Below are positions 1-13,580 of a DNA stretch of 64,000 nt, piece after piece. The DNA is from Echinococcus granulosus. Lineage: Eukaryota > Platyhelminthes > Cestoda > Cyclophyllidea > Taeniidae. The position numbers and the translations under genes were made by a program. Each line of letters begins with the position of its first letter. Position 1 is the first letter of the stretch. The notes under the pieces are model-generated. The model saw only the letters and a program-made list of their open reading frames with translations, did no database searches and had not been told where the DNA came from. The stretch is taken from contig NW_020170560.1 of assembly GCF_000524195.1 (NCBI RefSeq), positions 2,926-66,925 on the forward strand, read 5' to 3'.

Positions 1-174
1 TCACCACCAATACCAAAGTTTATGAGTTTATGAATCAAGAAAAAACCTTCCCTATAAATGACACTAAATCGTCATTGCGTCCTACACCTTGGCGATGCAC
101 AAATGGTGGGATGCATAGTAACCAGGTGGATGACCACAGTTATCTACCCAATTAAGTGTGCGGATTTTGAGGTC

Positions 175-3100
175 AACTCTACAGGAACTGTTTCTCTTTT
201 TCCTCTTTAAAATGCTGTGTTGGTTTTACGTGCAGTAACGCTTGAATGGTATGGCAACCTCTGCTCCTCCACCCACCCACAAAAGTAAACTCCAATTTGG
301 CACGGACATGCAATCCTAACATTGCATAGCATAATAATTTTTCCAAAACTCGGAGTCCATTTTCATCACAGAAACGTGTTTACCCAACAAACTAGTAAAA
401 TTATATAAATTTAGTGGGTACATTTGTTTCGAACTTACGAGACAGATTTAGCGCTGCCGCCTTTGACCCTGTCCCCTAGACGGACAGGTGAATGGGCTGT
501 ATATGAAATGCCCCCCAAATGGGATAACCGGTATCAATTTGTCATTTTTTGCAAGATGGTATTTGGTTGCAATTCTAAAACGGAAATTAAAATTTTGGAC
601 ATTGTCACACAAGCTGGATATTTAGCGATAAAAGGGGCTAAGGCCTGTACATCAGTTCAACTCAACTGCCTACATCACCCATGTCGGCGGTTATTCCTCG
701 GCTAAAATATAAATTAGGGGTCAGAATGTCTTTGCTAAAGTTCGTTTCATTACCTGCATTTACAGCGTTATATCATGGCGGTCAGGGCAATTCCATCGCA
801 ACGATCTCTAAGTAGAATTAACGAAGATGAAAACCATCAAAGCTAGTCACAGCGAGTCGATTAGAGTTGAAGGAGATGCAATGAGATCGGTGAATCGGTT
901 AGTTCGATTAGAAGTGGGAAGGTGGAAAGGAGGCATTGGGAGGAGATAAGACTGGCCACTAATTCATCAAATGGCTTTTGTCACAGTAGGAAATCATCAA
1001 GTCGAAAGGGGAATAACTGCCTCGAAATCCAAAGTATTTTTTGCATGACTTTAGTTGATCATAGAGTAGAAGGCATTTGGTTCCACAGATATCAGACAGA
1101 AGCGTATTTTCAACAAGGACATTCCACACAGCAAACTCCCCTATTTTCTGCTTTGGACACTGAAAACGAAAAGCGATATAAGTGCCACCCACACCCGTTA
1201 ACTTGCATTTTTTCTTATAGACGTTTCTTAGAAGAGGTACTGTACACAACGGAGCGTGAACATAAACACTTTCCAGTGTAAAATTTCCACATCTGGGTTA
1301 AAAATTTTCCGGCCGAAGATTCACCTTTTAAAGCAAACCTCGGCCCAGGTCAAAGGAAGGCAGTCGAATGCAGCAAAATGAGTGAAATTACCCAGTATCT
1401 TACACTTTATAATACTAGGTCTCAATTCTTTACTACAATTGGAGCTGATATATAAGCCCAAACCTTAGTATTTTTCAGCCTCCTATTTAGAAAAGGAAGG
1501 GCCATGCTCTCCTTGAAATAAAAGCTTATCAAATTAAAGATTTGCTGCCACTCCACCTGCGTTCCGCGATTTATTTAAGACCAAAATTTCGGTTGAGGCG
1601 CACAAAATCACGTCTTATAAATCTTACATCGGAGCGCCTGATTTGCTTACTGAACTAATCACTACTCCACCATACTGAAGTTTATTTGGGTGGGATAAAG
1701 GAAATTGGAAGCAAATAGAATAATTAGCAAGCATTCGTTGGCTGATTAGAACACTACAGAAGTATAATTACCTATGAATAGTTGTCTTCTACTCAATTTT
1801 CTCATTCTACCTTCTCGTCTGCAAGGAGGTTTAATTTTGTTTGGCATTTTAATCTGCCAACCTTGTTTCTATTCAAACTACAGGTAGATCATTTTTCGCA
1901 GTACAATTAATCCTGGAATGGTACTTGACAGGTTGTAGTGAAGCCGTCGAAATTTCTGCGGCAGTGTACCAAGTGACACAGCGCTATCAAGCTTCTGTGC
2001 ATGGTAGCAAATTCCCCGCTAGGTTTCTCGTCACAAGCCACAATGTTGTCTTTCGATGAATAAAAAATACACACAAAACCTACTTAAAATTAAACAATTT
2101 TTGGTAATGCTAACACATGTAGGAATTGAAGTCTCGCTATGTAACCACGCAGCCCATCCTGTCAGCTACTTGTAATAATTCAAGAACTGTCCGTAAGGTT
2201 TAGCCATCTGGTGACTCTTTTAAGGTAAAAAAAAGCATTTTAATAACTTTGGGATTGCTTAATATGTCTCCTAGTAGACAGAACTGCAAAGCAGACACCT
2301 GGTGTCTCCTAGCCTCGTTACCTTATTCACACTGCTCAGAGCATGATAATACAACTTGCAAAAGTCCGCATCATCGCCTATCCACTAAGTCAATTTAGCC
2401 CTTCAAAAGGCCTTTGTCTTTTCAATCGTTTCTTTGTATAGGAGGAAACTTACACAAATTCGCTTATTCAGTTGACTTAGTACCAAATATTACCCAATTA
2501 ACACTCATCGAACATTCCAAAGGTTCTCGTATTTAGAAAGTACAAGTTCTGAAATAACACCTTATTGGCTAGCATAAGCTTCGCCATAAAGGGATGGCAG
2601 TTGGGGCAATCATTCCACGCACCATGCAGCATTTGCTTGCAGCCTTTTGCTATACTCTCAAGCGCACTTAATTCAGCCCCCTCAGGAAGAAAACCTGGGG
2701 TAAAAGGAGCTACCTTAGGAATAAAGAGGTGTCAATTACTATGCAGAAGTGTTAAGTATGGCCATATGTTTCGCGAATTGCTTCATTTTCTTAAACGTAC
2801 AATAGTCTTACAAATTGGTTCATTAGAACTAAACAGCTGACTTTCCGCTCAGGATTGGCTAGAGCACCAAAGTTGATGCAAGCCTAAAAATTCGTCTGCC
2901 ACATTGGATCTGTGCGAGTTTAAAGGGTAACAATGGAAATTGTTTTATAAGGGGACAATTAATAAACTCTGAAAATGGGCTTTATTAGCATATAATTATA
3001 ACCGATATAAACAGAATAGTGGGTAGTAATAAAAAATTAATGCTTGAAAAGCAGTCAAATTGCCAAGACAAAGCCTTAACCAGAGGACAGAGTCAAAACG

Positions 3101-5650
3101 GATACAGAGCTGTGAGTTCAAAGGTAGCATCCTATGGTGTTTATGAGTTTTGTTTAAACTCCAAAGTTTTTAATTACCTCAGATCCGCATCAATCCCCAT
3201 TAGAAACAGCACTTTCTGCTACCATTTTATAAAAGAAAATTATCCATTTTGCAACAATATTATAAAGGCTAGGAGGTCAATTAACGCCTCTCCATTTTGC
3301 TGTAAATAGCAATTAATTTTATTTACCACTGCTCATTCGCCCCAACTGAACGCCCATTTCTAACTATGCAGTCGTGTTGTCAATTTATCACCTTCCAAAC
3401 TAACTGATATGACAATCACTTCCCGACAATGCACATGGCTGACAGGAATGAAGAGTGGGAAATGTAAGAATGCGATCCAATTTAATGCGAACGCCTCCCA
3501 CAGGGTGAGGTCAGCCTGCATTTTCAGAGCAAGCACAGCTTTGGCAACGTTTCCACTCACAGCTATTATTCGAATGCTTTATCTCCCAATGAGTCGCCAT
3601 ATTTGCGTGCCACCCTCATAAATGTTTTGTTACTAAAGGGTTTTTTGTGCTCTCCAAGAGTTGTAAAATGCGTGAGCCTTCGTTAATGCTGCAACATGCC
3701 ACAAGTCATGTGAGAAGTTTCGGTTGTACTACACAAATAACCGCAAGCAATTTCACTACCATTTCGATTAAGCATTTTTGTGTCTCGTCTTTCTCATGAG
3801 AAGAGAACATTCTTTAGCTTGATGTATTAGTTCGGTTGTACTTCAGTTATTCTTTCAACGCAGAATTTGCGTCCCAGTAAACAAAAAATATTGTGGTTGC
3901 AAGCAGTCCCCACAAAGGCATGTAAGCACTCCAAAGTAGCATTTACCTAATAGCAATATTCGGTAGAGGTAGGGCAAGTCATGACGTAGGGATTCTTTAC
4001 CAGTGTGACAGGGGTGGATTGCAAGCCGTTGGGGTTCCAACATTCTTCACCTCAAACATTGTGTCTAAAATTATAGACTTGTGTGAAAAAGCTTCCTCAA
4101 ATTTAGAGTCCTGCATTGACGAAGAGACATTGGGACATTGCATGCTAGAGATCTGAAGGATATTAAATCACATGAAAAAATTTCGACCATTTATTTAACA
4201 CTTCGTTTGGATCTCGCAGCCAATCAAGACTCCACCACATGGCGTCCGGATCCTGCCAGTAGGCCTTAGGACATCTGCAAGTCGGTAGCACATATTCTAC
4301 CCTAGTCTCATGTTCTCTTTTGAATTTAGCGAAGACCCGGAGTAGAAGAGTTGAATACGGGCATGCAACTTCTTGTACTTGCATGCTTTAAAATGCCTTT
4401 CTTTCCTCACTTCAATGGCGGCATGTTTTAACCACTGAACTATTTATTACCTTTGGACAATAATTAAAGCAGCAACACTAGTTGAAACATGCAATTCTCA
4501 GCGACGGAACTACGACCAGCTTTGTCCAAAAATATTTTCACAAAGGCGCCAAAACTTGGTGTAAGAGATCTGTTACAATGCATCGTTTCCAACGCGACGT
4601 ATATTACTCTCAGTGCACACTGTTTCGCACTTTCTAGACTCTATACGCCAAAGACATTATTGAGAGGTCAATCAGAACAATAAAGCACGATTTGCAGATC
4701 GTGAATCCTCCACTTTGAGCACGCCAATCTCACATTAATGACATGTAGGAAGACTGTCTATGGGTCCACTTCTGTCAAATTACAGAGTTGCATAAATTGT
4801 TTCATGAATACAAAAACTGTAAATAAATTTTGTTCCAACATTTTGCCTTTCGTGTCTTTTTGGAGGCTTTAAAGGCCGAATCATTTGCCCCTACCACATG
4901 AACCTCATTGTCCGGGAACTCGCCTGCACAAAATTAATGTGGCACTGCCTTTCAGGCAAGCGGTTAAGAGCACTTAAAATGAGGACCTCTAGAGATATGC
5001 TTAGGATACAATCAATGATTAGATATAGAACGTTGACTGCTTGTTTAACTCATTGTTTTGGGTGGCAAGGCCTCCAGGCTAGATCAGTAGCCGCACCCTA
5101 TCTGTACATTCAGAATGCATTTTCCGTCTTAGTACCTTTTTAAAACTTCACTTTCTTGTCCGACTCTCGGTTTCGATAACGGAGCGCTTAGAGGTCTACC
5201 ATTATACCTTCGTCGAGGACCAGGCCTTCGGACAATTCCAGTGGCCACCATACCCAAAACCGCTAATGTTTAAAACATAATTCTTACGGGACGACGAAAA
5301 GATAAGTGAGGCTCATAGACTTCCCTTTACAGTGAAAGGAGATGTGCTACTTGGGCAAAATATGCATTGTCGATGTACAGAATGGCTTGTGGAATCACTA
5401 CCATGGCTTGGCGGATGTACATTGCCGCAGTCCCACGTGACACGTCACCACAACACCAAGGGTTATACAAATAACGTGTTGCAAAACACTAATTTTGTGT
5501 TTTTTGATCAAATTTATTGTTTTCTGCTCCGACTACCCTGTTATTGGTTTGGTGGTTGGGATGGTGATCTCTAACGCTTAGCCAAGCTAGCACAATAACC
5601 AAGTCTAATTAACCCCCAAGATTGTGGCGTGTTTCTTTCGGTCTGAGTGC
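175..5650 (+). repeat. Diverged segmental duplication, copy A
   Basis: This stretch aligns collinearly with 11115-17500. Matching blocks seen by eye include 920-985 with 11940-12000, 1800-1940 with 12420-12590, 2570-2690 with 14095-14210, 3850-4010 with 15554-15715, 4860-4930 with 16704-16775 and 5340-5420 with 17185-17260. The best blocks are roughly 75-85% identical, with many small gaps. Reading frames are not kept between copies: the frame open at 2565-2840 meets stops in copy B. It therefore looks like duplicated non-coding DNA or a very old element rather than a duplicated gene. The left edge is uncertain because similarity fades near 175, and no gene is supported inside it. Confidence 0.8.
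5361..5450 (+). repeat. Dispersed ~90-base module, copy 1
   Basis: This contains tgcattgtcgatgtacag, then ccatggcttggcgga, then a tacattgccgcag block. Related blocks in the same order occur at 17202-17290, and weaker ones at 8990-9100, 10134-10245 and 17845-17945. The copies at 5361 and 17202 are also partners within the large duplication. Confidence 0.6.
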
Positions 5651-8600
5651 AAAAAAAGATAAGCTGTATACTTTTTCACTGCCTTCATATTTACCCTTTA
5701 ATTTGCATTAATGATTGCCAAGATTCAAATAATATGTTAGACGTGGATTGATTCCAACAGCCTTAGACACACGGTGAAGTTTCCTTCAACCAATTTTAAC
5801 CCAAACCGTTACTAATAGACTGTATCGAAGTCGTCTCCTCCATCCGAACAGTCATTCGCATGCACTTTGTGCATCCTACCGGATTCCAATACCTCCAGAA
5901 TTTGCTCATTTCCATTTGTCTAACACAGGGTTCCTTAATTAGCATGCGATATGCTGCATTTTGCTCTACAAGGCGAATAGGACAAATGTATCGACCCCTC
6001 CAAATCACCTTCACATCGTCCTCTGCATCCTCATTCTATTGAAGGTCATCAAAGCCTCATTTCATAATGCGCCAATCCAGTCCTCATTCAAAGTGTAATT
6101 GCACTCCATTTCGCTTCACCAATGTTCCCCTCTTACCTTTCCCTTTTTATCTATAGTCATAATCTTCCTCGAACCTCAGGGGTTCCACGCAGTGTTGCTT
6201 GTAATGAGAGAAATGCTATCTGACTAGCTTGGTTATTAGGATAGAAATCACTGTAACTGATGACAATGTTATGGTTGACATGAGTTGGCAAGCGAACACT
6301 ATGCATCATCTGGGTACTGTGCATATCGGATCAGCCAAAGTGCAGATGCAATGCCATGTTATCTTCCGATTTCCAATTTTGTACGGCAAATATATGGTCA
6401 CAATTCTCTTTCAAATGTTGAACCCTCTTCGCAAAATGTACTACAATATTCATACCTTTTGGTAGAGCTACAGTATTTTGATAATCGCTTTTGTTCAAAC
6501 TCCCCTAGAATATTCCACTGGCATCAACGTTTACCAGCCTCACCTCTTTAATTACCCACTTTTAACCCCTTAGCAAAAACAGTAGCTCCTCTGACCACCC
6601 ATCTGTGGGGCGTATGACGATTCCATCCTGCGCAGGTGAGTCCGTTTGTATTAATTCATTTATTCCGCACCTACCTCGCCTTTTTCCATTCCTAAAGCTA
6701 GCATGGGTATCATGAACTTGGACCTTTCCGAAGGGTTGACGGCAAGTCAGTGTGGCACACCTCCTCTAAATCCTCTACCAGTATTTCGTTTTGCACACAA
6801 ACCCATGACATATTTTGCGTGTGTGTGCGATTTTGTCCCTAGGTGTGCTGTCTAATTATTTCCCATCCATCCTGCACGGCTATGACCTCCCCTATCTTTA
6901 TTGATGGTTCACATACGGATAAGCGTAGTAAGTTCTTCAGTCATAAAAGCCCTCGCTCCTACATATCCTGCCATTCGCTGTGAAACCTCTTTTTATTCTA
7001 CCATTGCACTGCTTTTCAGTCTTGAAGACCCGATTGGATTAAACATTCTACCCTCATTGAATTATAGTTTACTAGCAAATCAAGGTAACAAGATTGGCAT
7101 GGTAGGATTTTACCTTCCACTAATTAACCCTTTTTGATTAATGAAAGAAAAGCACCGACATAAATTGCATGCTGGAACCTGGGTGTCCTTTCTGTGGTGC
7201 AAGCTTAATCAGTACTTTGCCATGCATACTTAAAAACCCGACCCCGTCATACACGATCGATCTGATGTGGCCACTCTGTTATCGGGTTCGGAGCATCATA
7301 TTTCCGTGCTCCGCTGCTTGGCGCTTTTCCTCCGGCTCTGCCTCCTTGCCAGCATGCTTGCTCATGATATTGGGAACCGCTCGCTGGTCATACTCTGGGA
7401 GTGGTCGTAAGTCCGTGTACACTCCTCATGATTGCACATTAAGTGAACTGTTCCTTTAGGTGCGATCCGTGCGGCAGTCTTGTTCTCACAGCGCCTGTAG
7501 CAATTACGGTTTAACTTGGAATGGTTATCGTTAAGCACCTTGTCGATTAGCTTTTGCCCTACAGTAGGAGGATAAGGATTGCCTCACCATCAATACACCC
7601 ATTTTATTCACAAAATAAAGGAAATCATTGGGTGAAAGAACAGAGCCATAATGAGGTAGAATGAGGTCTAAATTGAAAGCCGACGCATTATTGTTTTACC
7701 TGTGTTATAACAGTGTTTTGTACTTTCAATGCATCTGTCTTTTTTACCCTCTTTCAATGTGGTGTTCGTCTTTTCGCTTGGTGATACACCGGCATTTGGC
7801 CATTCTTAAATGCAGTAGTCAATTCACTGTTGTCGGGTGAACATCCTATGGTGATTATATTCCATCCAAACCATTTTTTGCCCGAATTTGTCTTGCTTTG
7901 ACCAAATAGTGACCTGGCAGTGAAATCTTGTTCATTTCTTTGCCTGTTCACCCAAAATGCCATCATTCTGATTTCACATAAAGTAAGTAAAAGTGAAGTT
8001 GTCGCCTATTTTGCTTTACCTTTGTGTCGAATAACTGTGTTGTAATCTGAAACTGCCACAAACGCTGCAGTTGTAATATATTCAGCAGGTAAATTTATCA
8101 CCCAGTAGGTAAACCCAATGACACAGTCTACTGCAATCAAATCATCATTGGTTGAAGCAAGAAGAGGAGGATGTGCATCTGCCTTGTGTACTTGTTTAGG
8201 CATGTTGATGTTGCAGTAGTCACACACTAAGGAAGCTCATCTCTGGCACTAAAATTGTACTATAAAGCGTGGAGATGAATCAGTAGTTGGACTGTTTGGC
8301 TTTAAGCTTAGCCGTGCAAAATTAGGCTTTCTCATGTCCCTCTCTCTACAGTTCAATCTCTTTCAATCAAAACGGCAAGTCGGCTAATATCGAACGTCCA
8401 CCGGAGAGGTTACAGGGTTCCCCAAACACTACGTTCTTGAAATGCGTCCTCGAGAGAAAAACTTAAATGCCGAGTAGGTTTCTGCTATTCACTCCATGAC
8501 CTAAGATATTACGCGACTGCATTTATTATAGATGAAAAAATTCTTTAGCGAAAAGGAGCCAAAACGCAGCCACAATTTTGTTTCCAACCTCAGGTCCTGA

Positions 8601-8950
8601 AGACGATGTGTGACACGGCAGGCTAAACTTTGGATAGGCCGTGAAATTGCGCATGTTCGAGTGAATTTTCATCAAGAAGCAGCTAGGCATGAGCCTGAAA
8701 TTGCCAAAGGGAGAGATAAGGCACTTAAAACAAGTCTATTTTTGTCTAGCTTACTACGCTTGTAGTTGCGACATTCTCACTGCTGTAATTTGGTGGCATT
8801 TATGAGGCTGTTGGCGTTGAGCCTCATAGCGAACTTGGGGTTAGGCATGGCGTTTTTATTTCAGAGATATGGCTTATTTTTACGAAAGGCACAATATGGC
8901 TTATTGTTAATAAACCGAGACACCTATGTAGGGCTCATGAAGCCCCTTGT
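5650..8950. other. Intergenic DNA, no gene seen
   Basis: Open frames here are under 100 codons, overlap on both strands and lack splice-site support or recognisable motifs. No counterpart was found in copy B, which ends at about 17500. Nothing else can be supported. Confidence 0.6.
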
Positions 8951-8989
8951 GATATTCAGAAAAATAAAAGCAAAAATATTCGGGGAGAA

Positions 8990-9100
8990 TATGTATTGCC
9001 GATGTAGAGGACAGACAGAAGCAGGCGGAGGGAAGACAGTAGTAGCGCAGAGTAACCCGGTACCAAAAACAGAGATTTAAACAAATAGCTGAGGCATTAG
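8990..9100 (+). repeat. Dispersed module, copy 2 (left arm of a local duplication)
   Basis: The module starts with tgtattgccgatgtagag and carries a gtagcgcag block and a gagatttaaacaaatagc block. The latter blocks match 10178-10245 and 17884-17945. Sequence about 370 bases downstream (9360-9445) also matches 10457-10540, so 8990-9445 and 10134-10545 look like a diverged tandem duplication with a ~1.1 kb period. Confidence 0.6.
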
Positions 9101-10133
9101 AGTGCAGCTGTCACAATTTTTGGCTGTTCGGTATGTAGTTTGTAAAGCAGGTATTATGGAAGTCTTTAGAATAATTCATGTGTAGTGTTCTATGACCATT
9201 GTCACGCCTACAACTATATGTGAAGTTTGACAAATTAATTTTTCACCGTTTCTTCCTTACACATATTCTCAAATCTGACATATTTCGGCGTTGTCAGTTC
9301 GCTTCCCATGTATAATGTTTCTGTGTTCCCCCGCCATATTTCTTTATTCATCGACCAACAATTTGATCCAAGGCCAATTTTTCCACACGAGGTATTAAAT
9401 TGCACCCATATTTGGAGCAGTTTAGGAGGTCTGGCCAATCGCCACCATCGTAGCACGTCGAGACTTCCCCGGAGACGGAAGTTACTCTGCCCGAATGCCA
9501 CTGATCCCTCGTGGCAATTCTACTGAATCTAGGGTTCCATCCTGTTTGCAAATTGCCCCGTGCTGTGGGGCAATGTGTTGGCCGTCATATGCGTTTATCT
9601 CTAGTCTTGAGGTCACTGGCCTAAAGGAGGAGTAAAGTGGCAAAGGAAGGGGTTCAGTATGGTTTCGTGGCGTTAAAATTCCGCGCCAATTCCTCCCTGA
9701 CACTTTTATTCGCATTTTAGTGCTTCTTATCCAGACCTACCTGGATTTAAATCCAGCTAGTAGAGAAGTGGAGGAGAGGCCACTTTTTCACATATTTAAT
9801 GGCTTTATGCAGGAAAGCCAGACAAATCTATCACAAACTCTTCCAGATGATTCATGGTCAGTATCGCTTCATCTGTTAACAAATATATCGCGGACCGCGG
9901 GATTGGAATGTCTGCAGAATGTGGACTTCATTTTCAACCCTCCTGTTAGGGTTCACCACTTATGCACTTCATATGTCACGATGTTTATCCCCAAACAGCA
10001 TGAAACAGGGCAGGCATCCGTTAGAAACGGGTCCGCTTTGTGCTGCCACTAATGTACCGCACCAACAATTCCCTAAAGACGAACAAAAACTAAATGCCTG
10101 GATAAATTTGTACCGCTGACCGCATGTAGGGCT

Positions 10134-10245
10134 TTGAGCTTTTGGAATGACCCGAGAGCCAGCCCACTTGGAGGAGGTACAATGGCGCAGCACCTACGAT
10201 ACTTCTTTATCACAGCCGAGATTTCAACAAACAGCCAACGTATTG
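10134..10245 (+). repeat. Dispersed module, copy 3 (right arm of the local duplication)
   Basis: This contains gaggtacaatggcgcag and gagatttcaacaaacagcc. These correspond to the tacaatggcggag and gagagttcaacaaataatt blocks of 17884-17945 and to the blocks at 9035-9100. It is followed at 10457-10540 by sequence similar to 9360-9445. Confidence 0.6.
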
Positions 10246-12599
10246 CACTCTATTTGCAGCATCATTGGTACCAGCAATTATGAATTTGAATGAAGCGACT
10301 CAATTCATCTGTGCTCTACTAATCATTCCTCTCTCTCTCTCTCCTCCAAACGCTTGTTCTCCAGCCTGAAACACACGCTTGAATATGGTAATACACCTCC
10401 CATACATATACTTAATGCTCCCACCTTTCCCTCGTCACCCACTGTCGTCCTTCATTATAAATTTGATCTAAGACCATTTTTCCGCAAATAAATTATTAAA
10501 ATGCAATTGCATCTGAATTGACTTACGAGGTCTGTGCAGTTGTTAATTTGTTTCCACTCATATTATTAGTGTTTTTTATGTTTTTAATCAACTGAATATT
10601 TTGCTATCATAGCTGGCATTGGATTTCAATAGATAAGAGTATGCACCAATTCTTGCGGCTTCGAAATCATATGAGTAGGCGCTCATTTCAGGCCACTCTC
10701 ATGACGCGAGGCCAACTTCTCCTGCAGTAACATAACAAATTGCCATATCCTCAGATGTAGCTCACCGTTGACTGCTATGCTAGCTTGAATGCTCACTGTG
10801 AGCTACGGCCATCAGTAGGGTTTCGTTCAAGCTGGATTTTCGCCCCAGCGGATTTTGTTCCTAAGGCAATGAGTTCACATTTTCCTCCTGTTTTATGTAT
10901 TGCTGAAGCAGTGAAGTCGACTCATAGCCGTGGTATTACCAGTTTTGGTAAGCTGTGGCGGCAAAAGCTTCTGTTCGCTGTTTTTCGGTCTAATTAGCAT
11001 CTAGGAATTACTTTAAGTGGGAGGAGGCAAAAAATTTTTTTTGCTGGTACTCAAATCGGAATATCTCGTTGCCTTCCAGATGCCTAGGTAAAATAGGTTT
11101 TATAAATTGTGGAGTCGGACGTAAGAGAAATATGTTTGTATTTTTCCTGTTCACAAGGCAGTTCGTTTGTTAATGCTCGAATGGTTCGACTAACCGCCGT
11201 GAGGGAAAATTCCAATCCGGCACGGGCATGCATTCTTATTTACCGCAAAATAACACATTCAAAACCTAGAGCCCGTTACCTATACGAAAAGGAGCTTACT
11301 CGGGAGGCAAGTAAAATTGTCTAATTTTAGTAGCAGGATATTTTTTAACTATCGAGTCGGATCTAGCGGCGTCGTCTTACTTCCCATCTCCGAGACAAAA
11401 TGGTAAACGAACACATTATGAAATGCACTTCATTAGGATATCAGTTATCAACTTATCATTTATTTAATAAGCAGCACTTATCTGCAATTCCACAGCACAA
11501 ATTAAATTTGTGGGCATTGTTTCATGAACTGACTAGTTTGAAACACGCCATGATACCTGTGACAAATATGGGTGATGTTGGCGTACGCGAATATTTTAAG
11601 GCCTTTGGGCCGTGTACTTGAAGCCAACCCTGGAAGAAATGGCTGTTGTAGGGGTAAAAATGCTTGTGGGTTGTACATAACCTCAACGCTACTGCTCACA
11701 ACCTAATGGCCAGAATAACTTCACCTAAGCTTGCCCTATCCTTTCGTTTGCAAATTTCAGCCCGCAGGTGTGGTGCTGTATCACGGTACTCATGGCGCTT
11801 TCACCGCGACCATACCCGAGTGGGTCTAACGAAGATGAGAGCCGGCAAAGCTTCACACGACGGGACAAAACCAACCGAAGGAGTCTCAAAGAGAGATCGG
11901 CAAACGCTTGGTTTTATTCCACAGTTGGAATTTAAAAAACAAGGCAATGGGGGGATATAAGACTGTCCACTAATCTGTCATATTTCTTTTAATACAGTGG
12001 GAAACTCTGAAGCATAACAGACAAAATTCCCAGCATTAAAAAATTCATTTGAATTTGGCTGATCACAGAGTAGGAGCCACTATGTTCCGCAAACAAAAAA
12101 GTATTAATATTTGTCAACTTCTCATTTCGAAAAATAAATGATTTGTTTCCCACGAAAGAGAAAGTTATTAAGTTGAAAAATCACTGCCACTCATATTGCG
12201 ACCACCTATTTGCTCTAGCGGAAATCCGGGTAAATGTTTATAAATCGGACGACGGAATGGAGGCCCGGCCCAATAAACCAATTACTACCTCCCCCAAATT
12301 GACGCTAATATTTTGGGTTCTGGTGGAATTGACAGCTAATGAAATTATTTTCAAACATTCGCTAACTGTTTAGCGAACAACAGAAGCCTAACTACCTCAG
12401 GAATGTTCCTTTTTACTCAATTTCCTCATTTCATGTTCTCATATGCTAATAAGTTTATTTTTTCATTATTTTGATCTGTCAACCCCTCCCCCTTCCAAAC
12501 TGCAGGTGGGATAATCTTTTCATGGTACAACAAATCCTGCTGAATTTTCTACCTCGGTGCTGTACTTGATGTACTTGACAGGCTCTGCCAGTCAGCATG

Positions 12600-13580
12600 T
12601 GGAGGTGCTCCTTGAGAGCGAGAATTTTGTATTATGTCTGATGGCAAATCTGACACTTTCTGAGAGTGACTTCACTTCTGGCACCTTCGTACACTCCGTA
12701 ATTATTTCAGCAGTCAGAGCGCCAATTGGCACAAAATTGCAATCAGCATTATGCATGAGAGTTGCTGTGGATTCACTGGACCACAGTGTCAAAAAGCAGA
12801 TTTCGCCTCCATTACATTGCTACACGAGACAAAAAAGTGGCAGGAGGAGAAAAAGCACAAACCTACTGGATCTCAAAGGTTTGATCCAAAGATAAACCAA
12901 TAAAAAGAGAGAGCCAAAACTGCCTGTATAATCTCTGCTCGTGATGGTGCTTCCAGTCAATAATCAAATGTGGTCTTTATATAACATTTGTTTGGGATAT
13001 TGACCACCCCTAAGGAATGCATTTCTACAGCTTTTCGTCAGTTCTTACTCTACTCAAGACACTTTATTCTTACTCACATTTAAAGTATGCTCCAACATAA
13101 TTTTGCAGAATTAGGAGGAAATGAGAACGCTATTTGCGAGGCATGTCCCTACGTAGGATTGTGCCATCGCCATAGTGAATTTCCTTTTCAGTGAAGGTTA
13201 GGCCTTCGGTGCGACAAACATTCCCTCACAGTATCTGAAAGGCACCGAAATGTACTTTTTATTGAAACAATTTCCTGATAAGTAGTTTATTTTAGGCAGA
13301 ATAATTCTTGTGTTACTGATAACTTTCTTGTCAGACCGAGAAAGAATAACTTGGATAGCATTCACTGCCTCCAATGCATTGCCCGATTTGGTTCATGACT
13401 CGAGATTTTCCAATATAGGTATGCAAATAAATTGTTTTAAAACCCGAGACATCTCCAAGTGGTTCACAAATTAAGCGTACTGTGGTTTCTTGGTGATCCT
13501 GCGTGCTTTTACTTGAAAAGTGATTTTAGTGCTTTCCATATTGGTAAGCTGGGCTTCAAAATAATCACCTAAACGAATAG
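12600..13580. other. About 1 kb insertion in copy B
   Basis: Copy A runs from its cttgacagg block (about 1924) to the block at about 2000 within some 80 bases. In copy B the corresponding blocks at about 12571 and 13575 are about 1 kb apart. The extra DNA begins within a 112-codon plus-strand open frame (12557-12895) whose translation I do not recognise. No terminal repeats or target-site duplication are evident by eye. It could be an insertion in B or a deletion in A. Confidence 0.5.

Noticed and set aside
424..705. 93-codon frame and other short frames in the repeat region
   Set aside because: The partner copy (11341 onward) does not keep the frame, so coding constraint is not supported.
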